A stretch of 56,141 bases of DNA, from contig JAJOLK010000020.1 of NCBI GenBank assembly GCA_021173225.1, positions 1-56,141 of the forward strand, in the 5' to 3' direction. Below are positions 18,074 through 25,833 of this stretch, piece by piece. Made by a program: the position numbers and the translations under genes. The notes beneath the pieces were generated by a model. It saw nothing but the letters and a program-made list of their open reading frames with translations, ran no database searches and was not told where the DNA came from. The number at the start of each line of letters is the position of its first letter. Within the stretch, counting starts at the first letter, position 1. The stretch is from Phycisphaerales bacterium PN19_bin_20. GTDB taxonomy: Bacteria > Planctomycetota > Phycisphaerae > Phycisphaerales > UBA1924.

Positions 18074-18772
18074 ATGCCCGAGATTCTCGACGAAAAACAG
18101 TCCATCGAGTCCACGACCATCGGGGTCTACCGCACGTCCGCAACGGTCAAGGGCGGTCGTCGCTTCAGCTTCGGCGGCCTGGTCGTCGTTGGCGACCGCA
18201 ACGGGCGTGTCGGCTACGGCTACGCCAAGGGCAACGAGGTGCCCCAGGCCGTGCAGAAGGCCCAGAAGTACGGGCAGCGCGCGATGGTCAACGTCTCGCG
18301 CGTTGGCACCACTATCCACCACGAAGTCGAGGGTTCCTTTGGGGCAAGCAAGGTCCGTCTGATCCCCGCCGCCCCCGGTACCGGCGTCGTCGCGGGCACC
18401 GTCGTCCGCGCGGTGCTTGAGCTCGCGGGCATCCGTGACTGCCTTACCAAGTGCTACGGCAGCACCAACCCTGAAAACATCCTCAAGGCCACCATGGTCG
18501 CCCTTCAGGCCGTCCGCCCCCCCAGCCTCGTCAAAGAGCTGCGCGGGCTGGACCTGGGCGTGACGATCATCGAAGAGAAGATCGAAAAGGGCAAGGCCTT
18601 CATGCCCATGATCAAGTCCGGCGATAAGCACGCCAAGGGCCCCGTCAACACCCTGGGCTCCGAGCGTCGAGGCCGCGGCGGCCCGCGCAGCCGGCGTGAT
18701 CGTCAGGCCGAGCGGACCAGCGGCGACGCCCCCGCACCCCTCGCGGCACCTTCTGCCGCACCCAAGGCTTGA
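18074..18772 (+). CDS. rpsE: 30S ribosomal protein S5 with C-terminal extension
   Basis: 232 residues against about 165-170 usually. S5 shapes the mRNA channel and decoding fidelity. The double-stranded-RNA-binding-like domain (TVKGGRRFSFGGLVVVGDRN, VGYGYAKGNEV) and the second domain (LIPAAPGTGVVAGTVVRAVLELAG, KCYGSTNPENILKATM) are standard. The last 60 or so residues are an Arg/Gly then Ala/Pro-rich extension. The next gene is rplO: rpmD (L30), usual at this position, is absent. Confidence 0.95.
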   Translation: MPEILDEKQSIESTTIGVYRTSATVKGGRRFSFGGLVVVGDRNGRVGYGYAKGNEVPQAVQKAQKYGQRAMVNVSRVGTTIHHEVEGSFGASKVRLIPAAPGTGVVAGTVVRAVLELAGIRDCLTKCYGSTNPENILKATMVALQAVRPPSLVKELRGLDLGVTIIEEKIEKGKAFMPMIKSGDKHAKGPVNTLGSERRGRGGPRSRRDRQAERTSGDAPAPLAAPSAAPKA

Positions 18773-18942
18773 TCCTTGCTTGAACCACGCGGTGCCGACG
18801 GCACCGAAGTCGAACCCGCCCGAGATTAAGACCACGCCTTCACGCCCGCACACGCCGGGTCCCTGGGCACCATCGAAGACACGCCAGCATCTCACGCGTC
18901 GGGCCCAGAGCGCCAGACGCAGACTCGAAGGACGAACCAGCA

Positions 18943-19728
18943 ATGATGATCCACGACATCACCGTCAAGGCCGGCCGCTACAAGAAGCGCCTGCGCGTCG
19001 GTCGCGGCGAGGGTGGCGGCCGCGGCAAGCAGTCGGGCCGCGGTAACAAGGGCGCAGGCTCGCGCTCGGGCACCACACGCCGCGCGGCGTTCGAGGGTGG
19101 CCAGATGCCGCTGTTCCGCCGCATCCGCAAGTACGGCTTCAGCAACGCCAAGTTCCGCACCGAGTTCTGGACCGTCAACCTCGGTCAGATCGTCGCGCTC
19201 CCTGGGTTTAAGAACGGCGGAATCGTCAATATCGAGTCCCTCATCAAGGTTGGCCTCCTGCGTGACGCCTCGCGCCCGCTAAAGGTTCTCGGCGGTCTCG
19301 ATAAGGGCGCCAAGATCACCGCCAAGCTCAACATCACCGCCAACCGCGTCAGCGAGTCGGTCCGCAAGATGGTCGTTGATGCTGGCGGCTCGGTCACTGA
19401 GACCGGCACTCGCAAGGACATGACCCGCGGCATCGATCGCAACAGCACCGAGCGGTCTGCGACCAACCTGACCAAGAAGGCCAAGCGCCGCTCAGACGCC
19501 GCCAAGAAGGAAGTTGACATGGCCGCCAAGAGCAAGACGCTCGCCGCCGCCAAGGCCGACAAGAGCGCAGCCAAGGCCGACAAGAGCGCTGATAAGGGTG
19601 CAGCCAAGCCTGAAGGCAAGCCCGCCGCCAAGGGTGAGGGCAAGTCCGCCGAGACCAAGGCCCCCAAGGGCGAGGGCGAGGGCAAGTCCGAGGGCAAGTC
19701 CGAGGGCAAGGGCAAGCCGAAGGCCTGA
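18943..19728 (+). CDS. rplO: 50S ribosomal protein L15 with long Lys/Ala/Gly-rich C-terminal tail
   Basis: 261 residues against about 145 usually. The core shows the Gly/Arg-rich N-terminus (RVGRGEGGGRGKQSGRGNKG), FEGGQMPLFRRIRKYGF and the VVDAGGSVTET region. From about residue 165 it continues as a Lys/Ala-rich tail, then KADKSAAKADKSADK and GEGKSEGKSEGKG repeats. L15 is a late assembly protein. A GC-rich hairpin follows 35 bp after the stop. Confidence 0.95.
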   Translation: MMIHDITVKAGRYKKRLRVGRGEGGGRGKQSGRGNKGAGSRSGTTRRAAFEGGQMPLFRRIRKYGFSNAKFRTEFWTVNLGQIVALPGFKNGGIVNIESLIKVGLLRDASRPLKVLGGLDKGAKITAKLNITANRVSESVRKMVVDAGGSVTETGTRKDMTRGIDRNSTERSATNLTKKAKRRSDAAKKEVDMAAKSKTLAAAKADKSAAKADKSADKGAAKPEGKPAAKGEGKSAETKAPKGEGEGKSEGKSEGKGKPKA

Positions 19729-19763
19729 TCTTCCGGCCGCATACATCACGCTGATTCCACTCG

Positions 19764-19788
19764 CAGGCCCCGCTCACCACGGGGCCTG
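19764..19788 (+). terminator. GC-rich hairpin after rplO (possible weak terminator)
   Basis: Perfect 9-bp arms CAGGCCCCG (19764-19772) and CGGGGCCTG (19780-19788) with a 7-base loop, followed by TTGCT rather than a real T-run. It could reduce read-through into secY or stabilise the upstream mRNA end. The remainder of the 315-bp rplO-secY spacer (19729-20043) shows nothing else recognisable. Confidence 0.4.
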
Positions 19789-20043
19789 TTGCTAGAGCTC
19801 CCCGCGTCACTTCCCCAACCTCGCGCGAGACCGATCCGCCCAGCACCCGACACGCGCAGCGCATCGGTCTTCTCGACTTGAACTGGCGCGCGGGGCGACC
19901 TTTTCAGCGGCTGAGCCTACCATGCCCGCTGACCGCGCGGCCGTTTGCCGCGAAGCCCTCAGCCCCCGTTGATCGGGCCGTATTCGGTGCCACGCCGCCT
20001 CTGAGCGGCATGCTTGGGTGCTTGGACTGCGAGAACTCTCCGT

Positions 20044-21528
20044 ATGCTGAACGCGATCGCCAACGTCTTCAAGATTGCCGAGCTTCGCAGCAAGGTGCTC
20101 TTCACCCTGGGCATGCTGGTGGTCTTCCGCATCGGGCACTGGATCCCGATCCCCGGCGTCGATGCCGAGAAGATGGCAGAGAGCTTCGCCCGCGCCGCCG
20201 CCGATACCGACTCGGTCTTCGGGCGTTTGGCCTCGACTGTCGCGATGTTCAGCGGCGGCACCATCAGCCACTCGACAATCTTCGGCCTCGGCGTGATGCC
20301 CTACATCACCGCAAGCATCGTCTTTCAGCTCTTGATGGCCGTCTGGCCGCGCCTGAAAAAGATCCAGGAAGACGGGCCGACCGGCCGCCAGAAGATTCAG
20401 GAGTGGACCCGCTACTTCACGCTCTTCCTCTGCGTGGTTCAGGGCATCGGCTGGCTGCAATACATCAACAATGAGCGGCTCATCTACCCCCAGTGGTCCG
20501 CACAGCCGGCCTGGTGGGTCATGGCCGTGCTCTGCCTCACCGCTGGCACCTGCTTCCTCATGTGGGCCGGTGAACAGATCGATAAGCACGGCATCGGCAA
20601 CGGCATCTCGATGATCATCGCCGCCGGCATCCTCTCGCAGATGCCCGGCGCGATCACATGGGTCGTCACCAACTACGCGCCGGGCCAAGACGGCAAGATC
20701 GGCCCTGTCGCCGTCGCGCTGCTGCTCTCAGGCTTCGCCGTCGTCGTCGCCGGCTCGGTGCTACTGACCATCGCGCAGCGCCGCATCCCGGTCCAGCTCG
20801 CGAAGCACTCACGCGGCGCCCCGGGCGCCACGCCCCCAGGCGGTGGCGATGGCGGCGGTGGGGGAGGCGGCGGTGGTGGGCGCGCCGCGATGGAGGGCCA
20901 GCGGTCGTTCCTCCCGCTGCGTGTCAATCACTCGGGCGTCATGCCGGTGATCTTTGCCACCAGCCTCATGATCTTCCCGGCGATCCTCTTTGGCATGATC
21001 GCCAACGCCGCCGGCGCACAGGGCGGTGCCAACGTCCTGCCCACGTGGCTGGGCTGGCTGGGGCCGACGGCCCAGTGGCTCACCGACAACTTCAGCATGG
21101 GCCACTTCCCGTACATCATCGGCGAGGTCGCGCTGATCTACTTCTTCAGCTACTTCTGGATCACCGTCCAGTTCAACCCTGAGGAAATGTCCAAGCACCT
21201 GCGCGATACCGGCAGCTTCATCCCCGGCATCCGCCCCGGCCCACGCACGGCCGAGTACCTCGAAGCCGTCATGAGCCGCATCACCTACGTCGGCGCGGCG
21301 TTCCTGGCCGCCATCGCCATCTTGCCCATGATCGTCTCGAACCAGTTTGGCGTGCCGTTCAACGTCGCGCAGTTCCTCGGCGGCACCGGCCTGCTCATCG
21401 TCGTCTCGGTCGTGCTTGACTTCATGCAGCGCGTCGAGGCCAACTTGCTGATGCGGAACTACCAGGGCTTCCTGGGTGCTGGGGGCGACAAGGGTCCGCG
21501 TATCCGTGGCCGTACGGCCGTGCAGTAA
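20044..21528 (+). CDS. secY: Protein translocase subunit SecY with glycine-rich insertion in a cytosolic loop
   Basis: 494 residues, somewhat longer than the usual 430-440. SecY is the channel of the Sec translocon in the inner membrane. Ten membrane segments can be traced; [38 protein letters not shown], the [11 protein letters not shown] loop, [11 protein letters not shown] and [17 protein letters not shown] are characteristic. Between [11 protein letters not shown] and SFLPLRVN about 25-30 residues are inserted, including a run of ten glycines (about 271-279 and neighbours). That cytosolic loop contacts the ribosome and SecA. The start at 20044 gives the family N-terminus. adk and map, often next, are missing. 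Confidence 0.96.
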   Translation: MLNAIANVFKIAELRSKVLFTLGMLVVFRIGHWIPIPGVDAEKMAESFARAAADTDSVFGRLASTVAMFSGGTISHSTIFGLGVMPYITASIVFQLLMAVWPRLKKIQEDGPTGRQKIQEWTRYFTLFLCVVQGIGWLQYINNERLIYPQWSAQPAWWVMAVLCLTAGTCFLMWAGEQIDKHGIGNGISMIIAAGILSQMPGAITWVVTNYAPGQDGKIGPVAVALLLSGFAVVVAGSVLLTIAQRRIPVQLAKHSRGAPGATPPGGGDGGGGGGGGGGRAAMEGQRSFLPLRVNHSGVMPVIFATSLMIFPAILFGMIANAAGAQGGANVLPTWLGWLGPTAQWLTDNFSMGHFPYIIGEVALIYFFSYFWITVQFNPEEMSKHLRDTGSFIPGIRPGPRTAEYLEAVMSRITYVGAAFLAAIAILPMIVSNQFGVPFNVAQFLGGTGLLIVVSVVLDFMQRVEANLLMRNYQGFLGAGGDKGPRIRGRTAVQ

Positions 21529-21611
21529 CCGCTCTCTTTCTCTTCCCCCAAACCTCAACCTCCCGGCCCGCTCTCGGGCACGGGCCGACTCCGCGGAACC
21601 AAAGAGCCCCT

Positions 21612-21830
21612 ATGCCCAAGGAAGACGATAAACTCACGATGGAAGCCGAAGTGGTAGAGAGCCTGCCCAACGCGATGTTCCGCGTCAAGCTGCCCAACAA
21701 CGTGCTCGTGCTCGGCTACGTCTCGGGCAAGATGCGGATGAACTACATCCGCATCCTCCCGGGCGACCGCGTCACCGTCGAGATGTCCCCCTACGACCTG
21801 ACCAAGGCCCGCATCACGTTCCGCCACTGA
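21612..21830 (+). CDS. infA: Translation initiation factor IF-1
   Basis: 72 residues, single OB fold, normal length. Seen are [40 protein letters not shown] and the end [16 protein letters not shown]-1 occupies the 30S A site during initiation. It follows secY after 83 bp, so adk and map are not between them. A 342-bp spacer follows. Confidence 0.97.
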   Translation: MPKEDDKLTMEAEVVESLPNAMFRVKLPNNVLVLGYVSGKMRMNYIRILPGDRVTVEMSPYDLTKARITFRH

Positions 21831-22172
21831 TTGCTCGCCGCGACTACCCGAGCTAGCCTGCGGCGGTCCGCGACTCGGCCCGCGGCCTCAACAATTGAAC
21901 GCGCGCACGCCTCTGGGCTTGCCGCCCTACCGAGTTCCGAACGTAAATAGGCAGATTCAAGCGTCCGTCAGACCCCAGCCCCCGCGATTTTTCAAGCGCG
22001 GGTCACTGAGGGCGCTCGACTTTCGTTGACTGGGCGCTAGACTCGTGGCCCGGTGCGAATTGTTCGCACCGGCTTTGCGCGTTGCCGTCGCCTCGCACGC
22101 CGTGCGTTCGAGCGGCGACTCCACCGGTCTTGGGCCCCAAGCCCTAGCCCGGAGCCAATCAGAGGATGAGCC
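21831..22172 (+). other. IF-1 to L36 spacer, no gene
   Basis: A 342-bp spacer without a supported coding region. TTGCCG (21919-21924) and GTAAAT (21943-21948) stand 18 bp apart and could be a weak promoter for the distal genes, but neither is close to consensus. The one strong element is the hairpin at 22050-22072, listed separately. Confidence 0.4.
22050..22072 (+). promoter_or_regulatory. Perfect 10-bp hairpin in front of rpmJ
   Basis: Arms CCGGTGCGAA (22050-22059) and TTCGCACCGG (22063-22072) pair perfectly around a 3-base loop. Only CTTT follows, so it is a poor intrinsic terminator. It lies 100 bp before rpmJ and could be an RNA regulatory element or a partial transcription block separating the secY-infA part from the rpmJ-rplQ part. 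The function is an inference. Confidence 0.4.
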
Positions 22173-22289
22173 ATGAAGGTTCGAGCTTCCGTCCGTAAGA
22201 TGTGCAACAGTTGCCAGATCGTCCGCCGCAAGGGTAAGGTGCGGGTGATCTGCAAGACCGACCCCAAGCACAAGCAGGTCCAGGGCTAA
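22173..22289 (+). CDS. rpmJ: 50S ribosomal protein L36
   Basis: 38 residues, normal length. [19 protein letters not shown] then [16 protein letters not shown]. The zinc ligands are kept: Cys11, Cys14, Cys27 and the His of the KHKQ end. This contrasts with the zinc-less S14 in the same cluster. AGAGGATGAG is the ribosome binding site. rpsM follows after 82 bp. Confidence 0.97.
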   Translation: MKVRASVRKMCNSCQIVRRKGKVRVICKTDPKHKQVQG

Positions 22290-22371
22290 TCAGCCCGCTT
22301 CGGCCCGTACTGAATCGTTCGCCGTCCGCCACAGCCACGGGCCCCCGCCCGCGAAGAAACGGAAGATCAAT

Positions 22372-22749
22372 ATGCCGCGTATCGCTGGTATCGACATCCC
22401 CGAAAACAAGAAGATCTACTACGCCCTGCAGTACATCCACGGCATCGGCGCGAAGTTCGCCATGGACATCCTGCTCGAGGCCAAGGTTGATCCTGACCAG
22501 CGCGCCCGCGACGTGGACGATCAAGCCTCAGCCCGCATCAGCGGCATCATCGACGCGACCTACCTCGTCGAGGGTGCCCTCCGCCGCCAGGTCGGGCAGA
22601 ACGTCCAGCGTCTGAAGGATATCAAGAGCTACCGCGGCGACCGTCATCGCAAGGGCCTGCCCACCCGTGGGCAGCGCACCCGCAGCAATAGCCGCACACG
22701 TAAGGGCAAGCGCAAGACTGTCGCAGGTAAGAAGGGCGTGAAGGGTTAA
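22372..22749 (+). CDS. rpsM: 30S ribosomal protein S13
   Basis: 125 residues, normal length. S13 lies in the 30S head and contacts L5 and P-site tRNA. PRIAGIDIPENKKIYYALQYI, IHGIGAKFA, the SYRGDRHRKGLPTRGQRTR block and the basic C-terminal tail are standard. An AAGAAACGGAAG purine stretch precedes the ATG. rpsK follows after 119 bp. Confidence 0.97.
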   Translation: MPRIAGIDIPENKKIYYALQYIHGIGAKFAMDILLEAKVDPDQRARDVDDQASARISGIIDATYLVEGALRRQVGQNVQRLKDIKSYRGDRHRKGLPTRGQRTRSNSRTRKGKRKTVAGKKGVKG

Positions 22750-22868
22750 GAAGCCCGGCGGCCCCGCGGTCACGCTCTTCGGGCCGGCGGCTCTAGCCTC
22801 CCCCTTCCTACACCTTAGCTCCTCACTCGCGCATCTCAGTTCATCGGCAGCAGCAGAAAGAGATATCC

Positions 22869-23246
22869 ATGGCCAAGAAGGTCAAAAAGGTCCGTAAGAA
22901 CGTGGTTCGTGGCATCGCCCACATCCGCGCCAGCCAGAACAACACGATGGTTACCATCACCGACTCAAACGGTGAGGCTCTCTGCTGGGACAGCTCGGGC
23001 ACCATGGGCTTTAAGGGCACCCGCAAGAGCACACCTTTCGCCGCCACCCGCGCGGGCGAAAGCTGCGGCAACAAGGCCCGCAAGATGGGCGTCACCGAGA
23101 TCGAGGTTCGCATCAAGGGTGCCGGTGCCGGGCGCGAGTCCGCCTGCAACGGCTTGGCCGCCTCCGGCCTCCGCATCACCGCCGTTGAAGACCACACTCC
23201 CGTCCCGCACAACGGCTGCCGCCCCACCAAGCGCCGCCGCGTCTGA
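22869..23246 (+). CDS. rpsK: 30S ribosomal protein S11
   Basis: 125 residues, normal length. S11 lies at the 30S platform. [34 protein letters not shown] and the end [17 protein letters not shown], including the PHNGC turn conserved in the family, are all present. The next gene is rpoA, 222 bp downstream; rpsD (S4), which usually stands between, is absent. Confidence 0.97.
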   Translation: MAKKVKKVRKNVVRGIAHIRASQNNTMVTITDSNGEALCWDSSGTMGFKGTRKSTPFAATRAGESCGNKARKMGVTEIEVRIKGAGAGRESACNGLAASGLRITAVEDHTPVPHNGCRPTKRRRV

Positions 23247-23468
23247 TCGCTTTGTTTCATCATCACGCCGGCCCGGGCCACCGCCCGAGCCGACGCTTCA
23301 GCACCGCCGGAGAGCAGGCCCCGCCGTTTTTGACGGGCGGCAATGGGCCGACAGCCGGTCGGTTCAGGCCCGCGAGCACCGCGGCCCGCGCCAGGGGACG
23401 ATCCCCGGGCCGGTCCGCACCAGGGTGCTCAGGCCAACGCAGGTCCCGTCAAAGCAGAGGTGTCTCTT

Positions 23469-24488
23469 ATGCGGATCAAGTGGCGCGGGCTGGAGCTGCC
23501 CAGCAAGGTCGTCCCCGACCCCAAGTTCAAGTCCAGCACCTTCGGGCGCTTCATCGTTGAGCCCTTCGAGCAGGGCTTCGGTGTCACCGTGGGCAACTCG
23601 CTCCGGCGCGTGCTGCTCTCTTCGCTCCAGGGCGCGGCCCTGACCAGCATCAAGATCAAGGGCGTCACCCACGAGTTCAGCTCCATCCCCGGCGTCATGG
23701 AAGATGTCACCGACATCGTCCTGAACGTCAAGAGCCTCATCGTCCGCATGGAGGGCGACGAGCCCAAGACCATCAAGCTCGCCGCCCGCGGGCCCGGTGA
23801 GGTCACCGCCGAGATGATCGAGGCCGACTCCTCGGTCACCATTATCAACCGTGACGTGGTCATCGCCACCCTGACCGACCGCGTCGACTTCGAGATGGAG
23901 CTGCGCGTCGAGAAGGGCCGCGGCTACGTCCCCGCCAACGAGCGCTACAACGCCGAGGCGGACCAGGAGATCGGGCTCATCCCGCTCGACTCGGCCTTCA
24001 GCCCCGTCCAACGCGTCCGCTACTCCATCGAAGAGACCCGCGTCGGCCAGAAGACCAACTACGACAAGCTCGTATTGGACATCTGGACCAACGGCACCGT
24101 CTCGCCCGACATGGCCCTGGTCGAGGCCGCCAAGATTCTCCGCAAGCACCTCAACGCCTTCGTGCAGTACTTCGAGCTCGGCGCCGCTCGCGTCAGCACC
24201 GAGGCCGCCGCCGCCGCCAGCGTTGACGAAGAGCTCATCCGCAAGCTCAACATGCCGATAAGCGAGCTGGACCTCTCCGTCCGCGCCAGCAACTGTCTTG
24301 AGTCGTTCAAGATCCAGACCGTCGCCGACCTGGCCACGCGCACCGAGAACGACTTGCTCAAGATCCGCTCCTTCGGCCGCACCAGCCTGCGTGAGGTCCA
24401 GAAGAAGCTCACTGATATCAACCTCACCCTTGGCATGCAGTTGCCCGAGGGCGTCCAGACCTCCGTGGGCGTCGGCACACCTGCCTAG
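23469..24488 (+). CDS. rpoA: DNA-directed RNA polymerase subunit alpha
   Basis: 339 residues. The N-terminal dimerisation domain shows FIVEPFEQGFGVTVGNSLRRVLLSSL, VLNVKSLIVRMEGDEP and VRYSIEETRVGQKTNYDKL. The C-terminal domain shows ELDLSVRASNCLESFKIQTV and LLKIRSFGRTSLREVQKKL, the UP-element and activator-binding fold. AGAGG lies upstream of the ATG at 23469; the frame is open further upstream but without homology. It is followed by rplQ after 128 bp. Confidence 0.97.
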   Translation: MRIKWRGLELPSKVVPDPKFKSSTFGRFIVEPFEQGFGVTVGNSLRRVLLSSLQGAALTSIKIKGVTHEFSSIPGVMEDVTDIVLNVKSLIVRMEGDEPKTIKLAARGPGEVTAEMIEADSSVTIINRDVVIATLTDRVDFEMELRVEKGRGYVPANERYNAEADQEIGLIPLDSAFSPVQRVRYSIEETRVGQKTNYDKLVLDIWTNGTVSPDMALVEAAKILRKHLNAFVQYFELGAARVSTEAAAAASVDEELIRKLNMPISELDLSVRASNCLESFKIQTVADLATRTENDLLKIRSFGRTSLREVQKKLTDINLTLGMQLPEGVQTSVGVGTPA

Positions 24489-24616
24489 TCGCCAACAGGT
24501 CTCCTGCCTCACGCCCTATGCCTTACGCCCTACGCCCTATGCATTGACAAGACACTGACCTCTAACAGCGCAAGCGGCAACACTGGCCGTAACGCTCGAA
24601 ACACAGGGACCCTCCC

Positions 24617-25231
24617 ATGCGTCACCGCAAGTCCGGCTCCAAGCTCGGCCGTACCACCAGCCACCGCACCGCGACGCTCCGCAACCTTGCGGCGTCGCTG
24701 TTCGAGCACGGCCAAATCGTCACGACCCTTCCTCGCGCCAAGGCCGTCCAGCCCATGGTTGAGAAGATCGTCACCAAGGCCAAGCTCGGCACCCTCCACG
24801 CACGCCGCCAAATCATCAGCACCATGGGCTGGGATCGCACGGCCTTCGAGTGGCTCTACCTCGCCAAGCAGGCCACCGATGACGAGAAGTTACAGGTCGC
24901 CGACCTGCGCGGCCGCGCCGAGAAGTTCTTCCCCGTCCCCGCCTCAGAGGGCGTCGAGCGCAACCGCTACGGCGAGCTGCGCAAGGCCCCCAAGCTCGTC
25001 AAGCACATCTTCGACCACGTCGCGCCCAAGTTCAAGGAACGCGCCGGCGGCTACACCCGCATCGTCAAGCTCGGCAAGCACCGCATCGGTGACGGCGGCG
25101 AGCTGGTCGTCCTGCAGTTCGTCGGCGCCGAGGCCGGCCCCGAGGTCGCCCCCACCAAGAGCAACCGTCGCCGAATCGCCGAACGCCGCACCGCCTTCGC
25201 CAAGAAGGTCGCCCCCGGCGCCAAGGTCTAA
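24617..25231 (+). CDS. rplQ: 50S ribosomal protein L17 with internal extension
   Basis: 204 residues, where short bacterial L17 has about 120-125. The N-terminal core MRHRKSGSKLGRTTSHRTAT, LFEHGQIVTTLPRAKAVQP and the later GGYTRIVKLGKHRIGDGGEL are clear. Between them is a longer central segment (about 70-120), and a basic C-terminal tail follows. L17 surrounds the tunnel exit. Last gene of the cluster, followed by a strong terminator at 25290. Confidence 0.95.
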   Translation: MRHRKSGSKLGRTTSHRTATLRNLAASLFEHGQIVTTLPRAKAVQPMVEKIVTKAKLGTLHARRQIISTMGWDRTAFEWLYLAKQATDDEKLQVADLRGRAEKFFPVPASEGVERNRYGELRKAPKLVKHIFDHVAPKFKERAGGYTRIVKLGKHRIGDGGELVVLQFVGAEAGPEVAPTKSNRRRIAERRTAFAKKVAPGAKV

Positions 25232-25289
25232 GGCTTCATCGCCGCCTCTTCGGTTACAGCTCCCTGACAACGTCCGATCTGTCGACCCG

Positions 25290-25316
25290 ACCGCCCGATC
25301 ATTGGGCGGTTTTTTT
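25290..25316 (+). terminator. Intrinsic terminator closing the r-protein cluster
   Basis: Perfect 7-bp arms ACCGCCC (25290-25296) and GGGCGGT (25304-25310), 7-base loop, followed by a run of seven T (25310-25316). It lies about 60 bp after the rplQ stop. It is the only canonical terminator found between rpsJ and this point on the plus strand. Confidence 0.92.
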
Positions 25317-25408
25317 ATCTCTTTGACCGTCAGTACCGAACCGCCATGCGACCAACAGCCTACTGTACGGTGGGTACGTTCACCTTACACTTTTATCGGG
25401 AGTTGAGC

Positions 25409-25729
25409 ATGAAGAAGCTGTTCGCCGTCGCCGCTCTTGCCGCCTGTTGCGCTCTGGGCGCTTGCCAGAGCAGCCCCTCCGCTGAGGCCAAGACCATGAA
25501 CGGCGAGGCTAAGACCTGCACCGAAGGCAAGGCCTGCGGCAGCGATGCAAAGTCCGGCTCATGTGGCGAGAAGGGCGAGGCCAAGTCCGGTTCCTGCGGC
25601 GAGGCCGGCGAGGCCAAGTCCTGCGGTGACAAGGGCGAGGCCAAGGCGGGCTGCTGCGGCGGTAGCGCCGAGGCCAAGGCCAGCAAGGAAGCCAGCGGCG
25701 GCAAGTGCTGCGGCTCCTGCCAGAAGTAA
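25409..25729 (+). CDS. Small cysteine-rich lipoprotein of unknown function
   Basis: 106 residues. A lipoprotein signal peptide (MKKLFAVAALAACCALGAC) ends with lipobox LGAC. The mature part is made of repeats around GEAK and GSCGE and contains ten more cysteines, ending KCCGSCQK. Pairs such as CC and CGSC suggest metal binding or a disulfide-rich fold, but I recognise no family. GGGAG stands just upstream of the ATG. It has a terminator on either side, so it is a single-gene transcription unit. Codon usage is Lys/Gly/Glu-biased because of the repeats. Confidence 0.8.
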   Translation: MKKLFAVAALAACCALGACQSSPSAEAKTMNGEAKTCTEGKACGSDAKSGSCGEKGEAKSGSCGEAGEAKSCGDKGEAKAGCCGGSAEAKASKEASGGKCCGSCQK

Positions 25730-25762
25730 TCGTTCTGCGTTGAACATTGATCGTTCTTCCGG

Positions 25763-25794
25763 CGCCGGCCTTAAGGTCGGCGTCGGTCGTTTTT
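25763..25794 (+). terminator. Terminator after the cysteine-rich lipoprotein
   Basis: Arms CGCCGGCC (25763-25770) and GGTCGGCG (25775-25782), one G-T pair, loop TTAA, followed after TCGGTCG by a run of five T (25790-25794). It lies 34 bp after the lipoprotein stop and 40 bp before pheS. Confidence 0.65.
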
Positions 25795-25833
25795 GGCCCA
25801 GCGCTGCAACCTGTTGACCTAACCTTCGCCCCC

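Noticed and set aside
23321..23352. Terminator between rpsK and rpoA (GCCGTTTTTGACGGGC region)
   Set aside because: The T-run is in the loop rather than after the stem, and the stem is only about 4-5 bp.
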